A stretch of DNA of 64,000 bases from Aporrectodea caliginosa (GCA_020284085.1 JACEVL010000273.1:124001-188000); one strand, 5' to 3'; positions 33,001 through 47,975 are shown, counted from the first letter of the stretch. Notes: generated by a model from the letters alone, not told the origin. A program made the numbers and translations.

Positions 33001-36000
33001 GGGTCCACTATTCCGGGGGTCCACTATTCCAACTATTCTGGGGTCCACTATTACGGGGGTCCACTATTCCGGGGTCCACTATTCCGGGGTCCACTATTGG
33101 ATGCGTCTGACTCCGCCATTCTGGTTCTGGGCTCCGTTTATAATAATGAGTAGGATTAATGAACGCGTTGTACCTGCAGGTTACGTATCGATAGCCCGAA
33201 GGTTCGATAGTCCGAAGGTTCGATAGTCCGAAGGTTCGATAATCCGAAGGTTCGATAGTCCGAAAGTTTCATGGGAAAACATATAATATTATGTATATGT
33301 ACATATTAAATTTTATGTATATGTACATTATATGTATATATATGCATGTATACATATATGTTTGTATATATACATGTACTTATATATATATGTACAAATG
33401 TTATATATATGGATATAAGTATATATATTTATATATATGATATATATATAATTATATGTGTGCATATGTATATATATATGTGTATTGTTGGGAGACCTTC
33501 CCAACCGAGACACTGTTTACGGTACTTTGTCCTAGATTGAAGAGACATTCTAGATAAAGCTAAATATATTTAGTATTGAACTGAACTATATATAAAAAGT
33601 AGGCGTGATGTTATGTACTATAAATATACGAATATCGTTACTGTAACAGAGACAGAAATTAGGATAGATGATGAAATATATCATGTATAGTTTAGAAGGA
33701 GTGTTCTCTCCTATTTAAACCAATGTGAAAGAATCGTCGTTGAAGCTTGGCAGTTTTCGTTAGGCCTGTTGCCGTGTGGTGTCGAATTTTCAGTAGAACT
33801 GACCAAGACTTCCATGTACTAGATAAGTCTAGTTAACTAGTTAAAACTGTTGGTTTCGTGTCCGCTGTGGCCAACCAAGTTGTTTGTTTGCTGTGCAACG
33901 TTCTCGAGACCTGGAGACGTGTGTAGCTGATGTTCTTCGATAAGGTTGTATGTGTGTTACTATTACGGATTTTGTTTTATAATATACATTCTTTTTTACC
34001 CTGAAACGACATTCGTATAGTAACCTTACAATATACATATATGTATGTAGGCTATCTATATGTATATATGCATTTAAATACTATACATGTATATAGAATT
34101 TATAGATGTATGTTTATATGTACAATGTACATGTATAATTATGTGTATATATGTATTTACGTATATATGTACTTATGTATATATATGTGTGTGTATATAT
34201 ATATATATATATGTATCATGTATATGTACATGTATTTATGTATTTATACGTATATATACATAAATATATACATATAGATAGATAGATATTCATGCATATA
34301 CATACATATAATGTACATATATATACACATGCACAAACATAATATATGTATATATATAAATATATATACTTACACATACCTATACATACATATACACATA
34401 TACGTATACATATATATGTATATATACATATATATACACATGCACTCATAATTATATATATCATATATATATACTTATATCCATATATATATATTATATA
34501 ACATGTATATAGATATAAATACATATGTGTACAAACATACATATACATGCTTATATATACATATAATTTACATAATCATATATAAGTTTACATGCACATA
34601 TATGTTTTACCATGACACTTTCGGACTATCGAACCTTCGGACTATCGAACCTTCGGACTATCGAACCTTCGGACTATCGACCTGTTCCCCATCTGATTAT
34701 ATTTGTCTGTTCATTAGTCCGGAATAGTGGACCCCCGGAATAGCGGACCCCCGGAATAGTGGACCTCCGGAATAGTGGACCCCCGTAATAGCGGCCCCCC
34801 GGAATAGCGGCCCCGAACCGCCGGGTTTATTCGTCGGTTTTGCCAAGCTTTTTGTGCGCTTGAGGGTATTTTGTTCGCAAGTCGCCTTGGCCCATGCATC
34901 AAGCAAATCCTTTTCATATACGGTCGAGCCTGCGCCATACGTGTACGACTGTACGCCGCCTGTAGCCGAGTGTTTTCGTCTCGATGGAGGACGACCGACG
35001 CGGGCCATTGGAGTGACCTCTATCCTCAGTCACTGGAGGCGCTTCAATCTACTGACCGACACACGACGAATGCCTTATTCTGCGTCCTCTTTGTGTCTCT
35101 ACGAATAGCCGGACGTGCGTCATCTTCAACCAGTGAGGTGACTGCTCGTCGGCAGCGTCAATGTGTTTGTGAAAGCTGTCAGCTGTGGCCGCTCTAATAA
35201 TTAATCGACGTTCAGACTCTGAACATAGGCTACCTGCTATCTGTTAGCTTTCGACGGGAATCCGTTGGTTGATTCCACGTGTGTGCGTGGGCCCGTCACT
35301 GGTGACTCTTCTAGCTTGCTGTGCATTGTTTTGCTAACTGATGTAATATTTTCGTTCTTAATGACACTTAACATCATAATATGCTAGCGCAGAATACGCC
35401 TCTGAGTAGGTCTCTTGCGAAGGCGCTAAATAAATTATCACAATGAATGAATGAAAATATGGCTAAATCATGGATTCGGTACACGGTAGCATTATTCTCA
35501 AAACTCGAAAACATTTCATCGTCTTAGGACGGGCAAACTTCTAATTGGTTACAACAATTTTATTATAATATTGAATATTTACTGTTGCTGCAAGTTGTAC
35601 CGAACCACTTTCCCTCGCATTCGTTTGGACATTTTCCAGTCATTCGATCACAAGGAGCTTGTCTGTTGCAGTGACACACCTGATCACACTGGGAGCCGTA
35701 ATAGCCTATCTCGCATACTGTTCAAAATAAAGGACATCGACATAAGAAAAGTGCAGGTACTATATGCTTCATTTAATTTACTTATAATTATTCCATACTA
35801 CATATGGCCTACTACATACTTAAAGGTAGTGAAATGTATTTGAATCGCGGTTGAGTGTGCGCTCGAGGTCAAGACGGAGTAATGCAAAGGTTAGAGTAGA
35901 ACTGTGTCTTTGCAAGCGATTTGTTTAGGACGAAAGCGCATTGAAAAGCAATTGATTCCAAATGCGAGGCTCACAACAGCTGAAGGTGCGTGAAATACAA

Positions 36001-39000
36001 CTGTCCAAAACTTAGTGTTGTGATACTTTTCTGGTATATGCGGCTTAATTTAACCAATTGGAATAAGTTAGGCTGTTTGAAGATAATGCTTCGGGATATA
36101 ACACCATAAGAATAAAAATTTGACAGTGCAAATAAAGAGTAGTCAAGGGATTATCACGATATAGCCTACATCTATTATTTCAAGCTATTATAGTTCAATC
36201 ATGGGAAGTCTCTAAGAATAGAATAAAGCTCAACATTTTAGGATTACTTTCATTGTCATTTCTCCACTAATATTTAATGTAGCTGAGAACATGTTGCAAA
36301 AATAACTTTGAAACTTTTTACCGACGTAGAGCGAATAAAGAGCTCTTTGTCCGTTCGATCCACCGCAATACTCTGACTGATTGCCAGGGCAGAGTGAGTT
36401 ACAGGAAGTATCCGGTAATGTGACACCGAAGTTGTTCCCGCAAATGCATGCTTCTGAATTCTAGAAATAATGCATGACACACATTTCAATTCAACGGTGG
36501 TTGGATAGTTAAAATTTCTGCAACATCTATGCCCACAAATGTTTTTGTTTTACTTTGAGTGCTAAATTAAACTTGCACAGGTAGTGACACTCGTTTGGCA
36601 TTGATAAAAGCTGAAGCTCGATTGGAAAGGTTTCCACAGGCAAGACAATAAAAGTAAAATACGCTCACTGTGTTAATTAACTTCGTCGAAATATTTACTC
36701 TTAACGAATAGTCAACTAATTGCGAGGTAAACCTAGTAGACTAAATAGGCTCAAAGCTAAGGAAATAAAATGCATATTAGCCAGATATTGAGCTTCATTT
36801 TAAATTCTTTCTGAATGCGCAAATTAAGAAACAGCTGTTACAATATGTAATTTAAAAGGCGGGAAAATAATCACCTCGAGTCTGGCATATGTTGAACTTT
36901 GTTGTAGACACTCTCCGATGCACAACTCTATGGTCAAAGTAGTGTTGTTCGGAAATGCTATTTTCTCCAGCCCATTCTGGTCGTTCGCGTCGTCATAAAA
37001 GCAACCAATATAATTGTTTTGGATGTTTCCTTCATAACAAACATGACAATATATTTGGAAGGATATTCATCAGTCATAAAATTATGCATATTTTATATAG
37101 AAAACACTGAAAAAATTATACAGACGACCTATTTATCTTAGTAGCCGTCGGGTTGATTATTTTTACTCCAATATTTAGATCGAGTCCCACTTTTGGCGAA
37201 TATTCTCCGCAACTGAACTGCGGACTGCGTCCATCCACATTCGCAGCGTCCATTGAGCTCTCAATCAAAACAGTTAAGATGCCTCTGTATAAGACATTGG
37301 ACAAACTGATTGGGTGCTAAACCTAAATTTCTGATTTCTCTGCCTGCATCTGTTCGTTCTCCAAATGCTTTTCTGTTATTTCGGTCTAAGCTCAAGACTT
37401 AGGGGCCTACCTTTTTCATCTCGCTTATCAATCGAAGGCGTTCTCTCTGTCACCGTGACAGAAGCTTTTGGTTATTGACGCGATTAAGGCTTGATTTTGG
37501 TGCGCCATCAGTGGACACTATGTACATGAGTCGCCGGCGCTACAGAAATTAAAGTTGCTAATAATAATTAATAATATCTCCGATGTGGCACCCATAACTG
37601 ATGAATGTAATAATATTATCAAATAGAGCAAAATGTGGGGATATAAAAAAATTACTCCAGAAGGTCATAGAGCGCCATCCCAATGCAATAGCATAACTCT
37701 ACAAGACACAATATACACAATGTACTTGTGCATCGATTCGTTATGCTAACATAGACAACCTAAGACACGTCGTTATCCAATATTAAAAGACGATGTATCT
37801 AAAAATCAAAATGGCAACTTAAATTAAGCAAGATAATGTTAGAACATTCGTGGAGTGGCAAATATTCCCAAAGTCCCATTCACGAGATAAACTGACCTTC
37901 GGTGAAGAATTTCGATGATTGAATTATGCTTAACAAATATAATCCTGCAAAGATCCAATTTGCTTCCATATTACTTTATAATGATAGTTTGCATTACTCG
38001 ACAGCATCAATTCCATACAACGACATATCGACGATGTGACCTAGGAATTTCACTTATTACTGACAAGCAGCAACCAAATGAATTCACTTATGCATCTTCA
38101 ATTATAGGCCTATATATATAAGGTACATGCATCTAGGAGACCGGAGTAATATATTATCAAGTCAGAGCTTAGCTTTCTAGTCAGCCGTGTTATATTAGAA
38201 TGACGCATTCAACTGTTCGCTATTGACTGTGCGTGCAATGAGCCAAGATTTACAAACCTGAGCTTAATTGACATTTTGTAAAGCCCGAAGGCACACTGTC
38301 TAGGCCTACAATACTTTCAACAACGTCCATACATAACCATAGCATACAACTGCATCGTGCAATGCAGTGGCTCACTGGGTATCGATTAATACGAGTCACT
38401 TTTGCCAACAAATAAGAAGACCAGGAAGTTGCGCTTTTAACCGAAGTCTCATCAACCTCAAGTTTCCGCTGTGTAGACTACTTGAAGCAACTGCGTTACT
38501 CGTAGGCCTACCGCTGATACTATAATCCATTTTCTAATCCAAGTGAATGAAACAGAATACATGAATAAATGGCGATGTGGCATCTGAGAAGATTCCACGA
38601 TAAAATTCCAACCCAGAGAACCAGTTTGGTCTTCTACTTCCTATTGTCTCAAATAGGTCTACTTGATGTAAAGGAGTTCATTTTACTAAATTACGTTTCG
38701 TAATGTAAATGAGCGTTGCATCACAATCAACCATCTGCTGATGCAACTGAACTTTGAAATTTTACAAGGCAACTTAGTTAACTTGCTTCAGTTTCATTAT
38801 GAGAGAAATTAAGTTATAAGAACTTAAAGTTCATTAAAAAGCAGTGTTTTGATATAGGCTATCTTATGCTAACCATGGAATGGCGTCAAGAAAATATCTC
38901 ACGCGAAGCCAGGAAAAGTTATTTCTGTATCGTTTTGAAATCATTAAATTTCTTTTTAATCTGTCAAAACTGCTGAATGTCTTCAATAGAATAGACAACC

Positions 39001-41684
39001 TTTTTATTGCTCCGATTCTCTCGAAGTCCTTGTCTGTGTGTTAGTTGGTTTCTAATAGCCTAGCAAATTATAATAAATAGACTATCATAGCCAATAATAA
39101 TAATAATAATGGGTGAATATAATGTATGCATTTAATTTAATCGGCTTTGGCAATAGTCTTCTGTATAAGAATGCCATTAATAGGTTAAGTGTATATTTTA
39201 CAACCGAATGAAATATCAGAGTCGTTGACAGCAACACAGCACTAAAACTGAGATAACCTATTTAAGTAAACTACTTATCATCTTGGGCGTAGATTCCATT
39301 TACAAAGACTTTGCTATTATGAGTCTAACTTAACAATGAGTCCTGGTAAAAGAGGATTGAGCACGGAATCCGGAACAAAAAATTGTAGCACAGATAGCTG
39401 CCAAAAGCAACTACAGTATTGTCAGGAGCATAACACTGATATTAGGTCTACATAGAGAATGTATAAATGACACGCTTAAGTCGTCGAAGTGCATACGATC
39501 AGACGGTGACTGCTGGACACATGCAATAATAGGTTAATATGAGGCAACTATGTTAGGCAGTGTCATTGCCTTTTGGGTCGTTGACCCATATAGCTGTAGT
39601 GACGCTCAAACCCTTTACAAGCACTTAACAAATGTCCACTTATATCGGGGCTGGGGCGCCTCTGAGTAGTTGCCTGGGATGGGTGCTGTACACATGATCT
39701 GAATTATATATGAACGGATGTAAGATGTTGAATTATTCAATACCTGGACGTTTCATAACACAAAATTAATGACCATACTATATTTGTGCGTGCGTATAAT
39801 TGTATTGTATTGTATCCAAAGATTTATATAGCGCCTCTCTCAGAATAACTATTCAGAAGCGCTCTCAGCACGAAAACCCCGGGGAAAAGAAACGTAATAA
39901 TAATGGGTGAATATAATGTATGCATGTATTATACGTTGCCATTCTTATAATTGCGGATGTGTAAATGAGAGGCTTATGTCCTGCGCCTAGGTTGTCGTAG
40001 TAAGCCACGAGATATCCGAAACAATTGAGCAGAAAACCAACTAAGAAAGAAGTTATTGGTGTACCTACATTTCTTAAATCTATGAAAACCGAGGCCGGAA
40101 CATAAGACGTGTCCATTCAGCTCAATATAACAATGCAGCGCTTTTGTTGTAGCACTGTATTGTATTCCATGTGATTGCTGTGTATGAATGCTTTGCATTT
40201 TGGTTCATTTGATATGACGCTGATAAGTGTGCCAAAGTTAGGAAGACCCCAAACGGTTTAATACGTTGATAGGGAAACGTCCGTGGAATACCGCGTCGTC
40301 TGTAGCCCGTGGCAGTCAATCCTCTCCCTGCCTGTATTTCCGTGGGAGTTATATGGAACCCGTGTGGGCTGTATACGGGTACCATATCGGTCGTATTTGG
40401 GCGCAATGTTGGCAATGAGCATGCTAGCAGATGACATTGTATTCTGTAGAGGTCAATAACTCTCTACTGTAGTAGGCCTATATTGGAAGCACATACATCA
40501 TAATTATGTTGGTGCAGTCAGTGACTAGCATGGTGGACACCCGGACAATGCGACGATGGAAAAGAGGTTTCAGGGCAACTGGAACCCACTAATATTGGCT
40601 GACTATAATTTTCGCTGAAAAGAGGTCATCAGATCTTCAGTATAAATGAAAACTAGCAGTAAAACACTTTTAGCCCCGTTCAGCTAATTCAATGTTGCAG
40701 TGCAATGGAATAAAGCAGTAGGCTATGCCAGCATCAATGTTCAGTTAAATATGATAAATTCGATAAAAGTTAATTTCATGTTTCTCAAACTTTCTACATG
40801 TTTCAGTTAATCTGAATTTACATTTGTAGTCAGCTGCTTAGTTAAATCACTCCATTGGATAGAAATACCTCAACGCATTCATTGCACGAATTAATCTCTT
40901 ATACCTACAATGATAAGACATTCATTGAGATTTTGCTCATTAATATAATATATTAAGCACAATACACCTAAACGACGCATAGAATTATCATAAGTTCTAA
41001 AATAGTAATAACAGTAACTGACCTTTGTGTATAATAAATAACTTAAAAGAGATGCTGGTAACTCACCTTGGCAGTAAGCTTTTAGCCAGTTCAAATAACA
41101 AATAAATTGGAGTATTGACGTAAGTAATCGACTTCTTTTCTTCATGTTTCTCGGTTTTTAATAATACTTTATTAAAGTAAAACGTTGACCATGAAATATT
41201 ATTAGAGTACTGTTCTGGTCGGATATTTTGCAGAATATGCCTACACTACAGCAGTATAATCTCTCAATGCAAACTATGAGCTATTAGTAAAAGAACGCAT
41301 AGGGCTACTGATAATGATAATTGGGCTTAATTGATTGTATTAAATGTCTCGCATGTACGGATGCTCGCATGCCCTGGCAACGTCGACCTGATAAACCCGG
41401 AGCTCGAGTGAGGGTAAAACTACATAACCTACTATTGATGGACGGTTTCTGAGATTTTGCTCATTAATATTTACACGAATAGTAATGAGCACATTTAATT
41501 TACGCGTTATAATTAACATCAAATTATTATAAGTTAGTCAATTAGACTTCAGTAACCTTTGCTATGTGAACAATAAACCATTTCAAAAAAATGCAGATCA
41601 CTCACCTTCGCAGTAAGCTTTAAGGAAGTTCAAATAAAGGACACATTGTAGTATTGAAGTAAGTATGCGACTTCTTTTCTTCAT
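29875..41684 (-). CDS. Gene D: WSC/EGF receptor, 5' half, minus strand
   Basis: Exons in transcription order: signal peptide 41606-41684 or 41067-41145, a possible exon at about 37134-37291, WSC1 37029-36875 and 36460-36322, EGF 35717-35583, and the first half of WSC2 30020-29875. From WSC1 onward every junction is GT-AG and phases match (1, 0, 1, 1, 0). The product would be the N-terminal ectodomain of a membrane receptor. WSC is an eight-Cys putative carbohydrate-binding domain. No second WSC2 half follows on this strand; the matching half opens gene C at 48283 on the plus strand. I infer that D and C are one gene cut by an inversion or a misassembly. The long intron 30021-35582 is full of SINE, TIR and foldback repeats. 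Confidence 0.78.
30841..31086 (+). mobile_element. tRNA-derived SINE, near full length
   Basis: The head has A-box-like TGGTGTAGGGGT and a B box GGGTTCGAATCC (30893-30904). The body contains GGACCCTGGGCAAGTCCTTC. The 3' end GAGCGCCTCTGAGTAG ... GGGGCGCTATAATAAG is followed by (CATA)n. The tail resembles the 3' ends of the LINE relics at 11555 and 55820, which suggests that LINE family mobilised it. Confidence 0.88.
31230..32672. mobile_element. TIR element with 33-bp perfect ends, nested SINE and telomere-like motif
   Basis: 31230-31262 (starts GGGCAAGCATTTAGTATC) is the exact reverse complement of 32640-32672. A further inverted match follows inside (GTCGTTGGTT near 31293; AACGACAGC near 32624). 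There is no intact transposase. Inside are a SINE (31420-31690) and a short (CCCTAA)-like run, ACCCTAACCCTGACCCTAAC, near 32251-32270. No clear target duplication was seen, so the family is unassigned. Confidence 0.75.
31420..31690 (+). mobile_element. Second tRNA-derived SINE type
   Basis: Contains GGATAACATCTGGCACACAG and B-box-like GAGTTCGAGCCCCCG (31514-31528). It ends in AAAGATATT and an ATTATT tail at about 31690. It lacks the GGCGCTATAT tail of the 30841 SINE, although AGGCGCTTATTAAAG near its end is similar. Confidence 0.65.
32990..34825. mobile_element. Foldback-like element: inverted arms made of tandem subrepeats
   Basis: The left arm has about six copies of GGGGTCCACTATTCC (33000-33098), then about five copies of CGAAGGTTCGATAGTC (33190-33262). 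The right arm has the same two arrays inverted and in mirror order: GGACTATCGAACCTTC (34620-34680), then CCCCGGAATAGTGGAC (34716-34815). The core (33270-34610) is AT-rich with TATATG-type microsatellites and one GC-richer island. Long inverted repeats built of subrepeats are the layout of Foldback/Galileo elements. No transposase frame was recognised. Confidence 0.85.
35583..35717 (-). CDS. Gene D exon: EGF-like domain (MEGF/laminin type)
   Basis: Phase 1-1, 44 full codons: [20 protein letters not shown], then [20 protein letters not shown], then TC. The YYGxxCxxxCHC spacing is that of the EGF modules of MEGF/scavenger-type receptors. It closely resembles gene C's exon 49584-49721 ([16 protein letters not shown]). 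Confidence 0.9.
36322..36460 (-). CDS. Gene D exon: WSC domain 1, second half
   Basis: Acceptor TTTCTAG, donor G|GTAAAA, phase 0 to 1, 46 codons: [40 protein letters not shown]. CxCG, CPGN, YCGG and the final (S/A)xY are canonical WSC features. Confidence 0.92.
36875..37029 (-). CDS. Gene D exon: WSC domain 1, first half
   Basis: Phase 1 to 0, donor GAG|GTGATT, 51 codons: [19 protein letters not shown], then [25 protein letters not shown] and the TIELCxxxC helix are WSC motifs. It joins in frame to 36460-36322. Confidence 0.9.
37134..37291 (-). CDS. Possible gene D exon before WSC1 (lectin-like?)
   Basis: The minus-strand frame reads [20 protein letters not shown], then [16 protein letters not shown]. 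The AANVDG ... FSCGEYS ... LDL pattern faintly recalls an F5/8-type C or fucolectin domain, which could sit next to WSC. Boundaries are uncertain: plausible acceptors (TATACAG) and donors do not give the phase 1 that the next exon needs. It could be a chance frame. Confidence 0.35.
37305..41066. other. Gene D first intron region
   Basis: 38870-39700 aligns in order with about 50-500 at the left edge of the window, so this is duplicated family sequence. A copy of the dispersed tail (TATAGCGCCTCTCTCAG) lies at 39827-39866. Several short minus frames (39865-40415) have no domain match. No further exon could be supported. Confidence 0.5.
41067..41145 (-). CDS. Gene D signal-peptide exon, copy 1
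   Basis: ATG at 41143-41145. It encodes [20 protein letters not shown], then LKAYCQ, and one base before GTGAGTT (phase 1). The basic N-terminus, hydrophobic core and small-residue end fit a secretory signal. It is the copy nearer the downstream exons. Confidence 0.8.
41606..41684 (-). CDS. Gene D signal-peptide exon, copy 2
   Basis: ATG at 41682-41684. It encodes [20 protein letters not shown], then LKAYCE, same length and same GTGAGTG donor phase as copy 1. It lies 461 bp upstream in transcription direction within a tandem duplication of roughly 540 bp. It may be an alternative first exon or a remnant of a second gene. Confidence 0.8.
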
Positions 41685-42636
41685 AGTTCTAGGTTTGTTC
41701 GACGTAACTTTAATAAATAAAAATTGGAACCAACAAATAATCTATGCATTACTTTTACAGTTCTGGTAGGCTATTATGTTGAATGTTGTTGCGTTAGAAC
41801 TGTAGGATTTCAACGCGAACTTAGACTTACTAGGCAAAAAAACACACCGAGCTACTGATAATGATGATTAGGCCTACATAGTGTACACACGTCTCTGAAA
41901 TACTAGAACAGGAACTAAGTAATAATTGTACCAAGTAGCTGCATGTCAAACCCGGAACATCAATGATAAACGGAGAGAGCGAAGTGTGCGAGGCACGCAC
42001 ACATCCTGAGAGCACAGTCAATGAAATTACTAGTAATAACGCCATTAAGCCTAATCTTCTGTCTCAATTTATTCCTGATCTAGGATATAGCCATTTGGTA
42101 CAAACACCTAGTACAAAAAATATAGACGATGAGCATAAATATTGTTCATTGAGTGATTCAATAACTGAATAATTGAATGCTGGAGTGATTGGTTGATTAT
42201 TGCGTGATTGAGTGATCAAATGATTGATTGGATGATTGAACGATGGAGCGAATGAGTGAGCGATCGAGTGAGCGCTCGAGTGAGTGAGTAAGTGAGTGAG
42301 TGAGTGAATGTGGGTGAGTGAGAGTGAATGACTGCAACAGAGATCGTTAGCAGTGAAAATGGAATACAGTGATCCAATCTTAGACCTGACTAGGCAAGGT
42401 TAGTTCTATACCAAATGACATTAGATCAGATCATATTGTTCACCCAATCCTTTTATCATATCAGATCATATTGTTCACCCAATCCTTTAATCCGAATAAG
42501 TTATTTCAAACCGAGTCAATACACGCTAATTCTTGCATTGCCAATACAATAGGCCTACTGAACTAAACACAGAATATGTACGCTGCGCTGACGATATTCA
42601 ACGAGGCTCAAATTTGAATATAAAATTACGTCTTAC
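41685..42636. other. Upstream of gene D; (TGAG)n microsatellite
   Basis: Contains a degenerate TGAT/TGAG tetranucleotide tract at 42180-42330 and a repeated pair of about 30 bp (ATCAGATCATATTGTTCACC near 42424 and 42463). No promoter element could be assigned with confidence. Confidence 0.5.
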
Positions 42637-42753
42637 CTTTGGTCGGCGGTCATTCAAGCCAGTCGGTGGAATAGCCAAGTATTGTTTTACTTCAGAACTT
42701 TCAGTTGACCGCGTGGACAGCACATTATTCTGAGGGGCGAATAGCGTAGCAAA
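42637..42753 (-). CDS. Orphan candidate exon, minus strand
   Basis: 39 codons in frame between a good acceptor (AAATCAACAG) and a strong donor (AAG|GTAAGA): FATLFAPQNNVLSTRSTESS, then EVKQYLAIPPTGLNDRRPK. No recognised domain, no Cys. It lies upstream of both signal-peptide exons, so it is not part of gene D as drawn. It could be a 3' exon of a neighbour, or chance. Confidence 0.3.
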
Positions 42754-45530
<2,777 letters not shown>

Positions 45531-45539
45531 ACTGATTTA

Positions 45540-45960
45540 GCATCGAACTGGCGGACTATTGAGCAAAGAATCCAGTTCAAATATGCCTTACTGTTGTTAA
45601 GATAGGCTACTACATCTTAATACATCTTAACCAACCGACCTATGTCTGTTGCATGCCTACTCCTAGAAATTGCTCTCAATCAATGGATTATGTGGCGTTT
45701 GATGTGTCTCTCACACGAAAAGTGTTGGGTTGTCTGGCTTTCTCACTCGCTGGTCCGGAGCTTTGAAAGTCGCTGTCCAATTCAGATCGTTCTGACAATG
45801 CTTTGATGTCGTTCAAGTCTGAACTTAAGACTCATGTCTTTCATATAACATTCTTTGCATTACACTGGCTTCTCTTTTCTATCGGATTTCGACATGGCTT
45901 GTCCTAAGTACTACAAGTTTTCACTCTGAGCGGTGAGCAAGCATAGTTGTGGTGTATTTT
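45540..45960 (+). mobile_element. Decayed LINE 3' fragment
   Basis: Across several frameshifts, pieces such as NWRTIEQRIQFKYALL and, about 210 bp later, SHSLVRSFESRCPIQ align with the LHWLPIEQRIQFK ... RSFSFAGPELWN end of non-LTR ORF2 proteins. It is old and heavily mutated. Confidence 0.6.
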
Positions 45961-46639
45961 GGCTGATGACCACAAAGACGACGATGATGAGACTGAGTCT
46001 GATAGTAGGCCTATGGATATAATGGATCAGTGAAATCACCGACTTCAGAATTAATGTTAGCTATTTTACGAATTTATAATGTGAGAGCCTCAATTTAATT
46101 TAAACGGTATTCAACAAGAATCATTTATGATACTGCAGTAATTTCTTCTAATTGGCTTATTCTCAATGCTAAATCATGGTTAAAAAATGAAATTATTATA
46201 TTTCTACTCAAGTTGTATGAAAGTCTAAATTAAATATAAGGCAATATTAATTTGGATGTCATTGCAACAAACCTTAAGGTAGGCCTACACGCAAAAAAGA
46301 CCGGCATTCTGTTTAGAATTTGTGATTCATTTCTGTGTCTAAATTTATTTCTGGTATTCATCCAAAACTCAAAGTCTATGCCAAATGAACTTATTCTACC
46401 TAAACGCATGGAGTTGCTATCAATTATTTGAAAGTATTAAATCTGTATGCTAAGCTAAGGAGTCAGGTTTGCTGCAGGCAAAATTGTTTTGCATTATTGA
46501 ACGGACTCCAAAGTTCATTAGTTGTAGTAAAAGAACAATCTCTTTTGCTTAATAAGAAATCTTTTTCACTCAATCTAATTCTGCGAAAATAGGCTCAAAC
46601 TTCACTACCCGGCTCTAAATTGACTAAAGTGAACACATA

Positions 46640-47010
46640 ATTAACCATGCATCCATTCAACCATCGGCCATCCATCAACTCACTTACCCATTCACCCACT
46701 CATCTACCCATCCAACCATCTACCCATCTATTAACCCACCCATCCATCCATCCGTTCATCGATCCTTCCATCTTTCAGTACATCCAGCCATATTTGCGTC
46801 TGTCCATTTAGCCATACATTTTTTCAGTCTATCCATTATCCATCCATCTTCCTGTCTGTCTGTACGATCGTCCTTCCGCATATCCATCTGTCAGTCTTTG
46901 TCTGTAAATATATCCGTCAATCCATCCATCCATTCATCAACCTATGCATCATTCCATTTATCCCTCAATTAATCCATTCGTCTATCCGTCTGTCCATCCA
47001 TTCGTCTTCC
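46640..47010 (+). repeat. Degenerate (CCAT)n tract
   Basis: About 370 bp of CCAT/CATC units with many substitutions (CCATCCATCC, CCGTCTGTCC), an old imperfect microsatellite. Confidence 0.85.
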
Positions 47011-47139
47011 CTTCCGCATGAGTTTCTGCAGCCTCTGCTTTTTCTGACAGATTATCTATATATGTATGACATGTAAGTATGTATCTATCGATATATTTAT
47101 CCGTTTATCCAGCCAGCCATTCATCCACTTTGATATTGG

Positions 47140-47420
47140 TCGCCGAGGTAAGTGAAATCCTCAAAACATTCCAATTTGTTGACACTTAGTCTAATTAACT
47201 GGTCGGATGGATAATACAAAGTGGTCTTGAAATAAGTCTTATCCCTATTGATTTAAAAGCTTTGCTTTGCTGTTCATATACTCCAGGAAAAGGAGCAATA
47301 CCATGAAATTAATTTTTTTCTGCGAGCAGTGAAACGTCGTCTACATAATCTGGGTTTGTGAAGACCTCCACCCCGAAGGTCGTACCTATGCGACAATGGA
47401 CTCTGGACTGCATTTATTAG
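47140..47420 (-). mobile_element. Reverse transcriptase relic with YVDD box
   Basis: The minus strand reads GVEVFTNPDYVDDVSLLAEK, then after a break TTLYYPSDQLIRLSVNKLEC and FEDFTYLGDQ. This is the YVDD motif and thumb region of a different LINE clade from the FADD element at 24732. Non-functional. Confidence 0.75.
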
Positions 47421-47839
47421 GAACCTTATTCTATATGCACACATCTAAGAGCGTCGATTCATAAGGCGCGCTTGAGTTCGACACTACTAATTGGGAGACT
47501 TTAGCTACGAAGTAAGCGTCAGAGTTCGTCCTATACACCTATACACAAACGACTTCCATGTTCTTCGGCCGCTTTTTCCTCCGATTGTCGATCGTCATTA
47601 CAAAATGAGACCACGCCCTCACAACGTTGTCTTACCTACTAAAGATGATAAACATTTCATCTCACGAATCCTGTATAGAAAGCCATCCTCTGCCCACCAA
47701 TCCTGATAAATGTCTAATATAGTCTTATATAGAGAGCATGCATGCATTCTCATCACATTCTCAGTTACTCTCTCCTTCTAATTAACTAAATAATTCATCA
47801 GGCATGGACATAGTTGATAACAATTTCTCGCCTTATAAT

Positions 47840-47975
47840 AATTATGAGCTCTTCGTTTCATGGTTTAATATTGCTTAGCATTCACTCGTAACTCGTGTTT
47901 AATCACAATGTGCCTGATAGCGGTGTGACTATCAGTTTTTGTTTTACCAATAAACGAATATAATAATAATAAAAC
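47840..47975 (-). repeat. Inverted copy of repeat 5685-5815
   Basis: Reverse complement of the repeat at 5685-5815, ending in the same ATTATT tract. It lies just upstream of the first gene C exon and so close to the suspected inversion breakpoint. Confidence 0.7.

Noticed and set aside
34697..35008. 103-codon minus-strand frame with GPLFRGxxI repeats
   Set aside because: The repeated residues come from the tandem subrepeats of the foldback arm. The N-terminal part has no support.
36274..36489. 71-codon minus-strand frame
   Set aside because: Shadow of the WSC second-half exon; the real frame gives CICGNNFG ... CPGN ... YCGG.
46640..47010. CRISPR-like or satellite array
   Set aside because: Units are simple degenerate CCAT tetranucleotides without spacers, in an animal genome.
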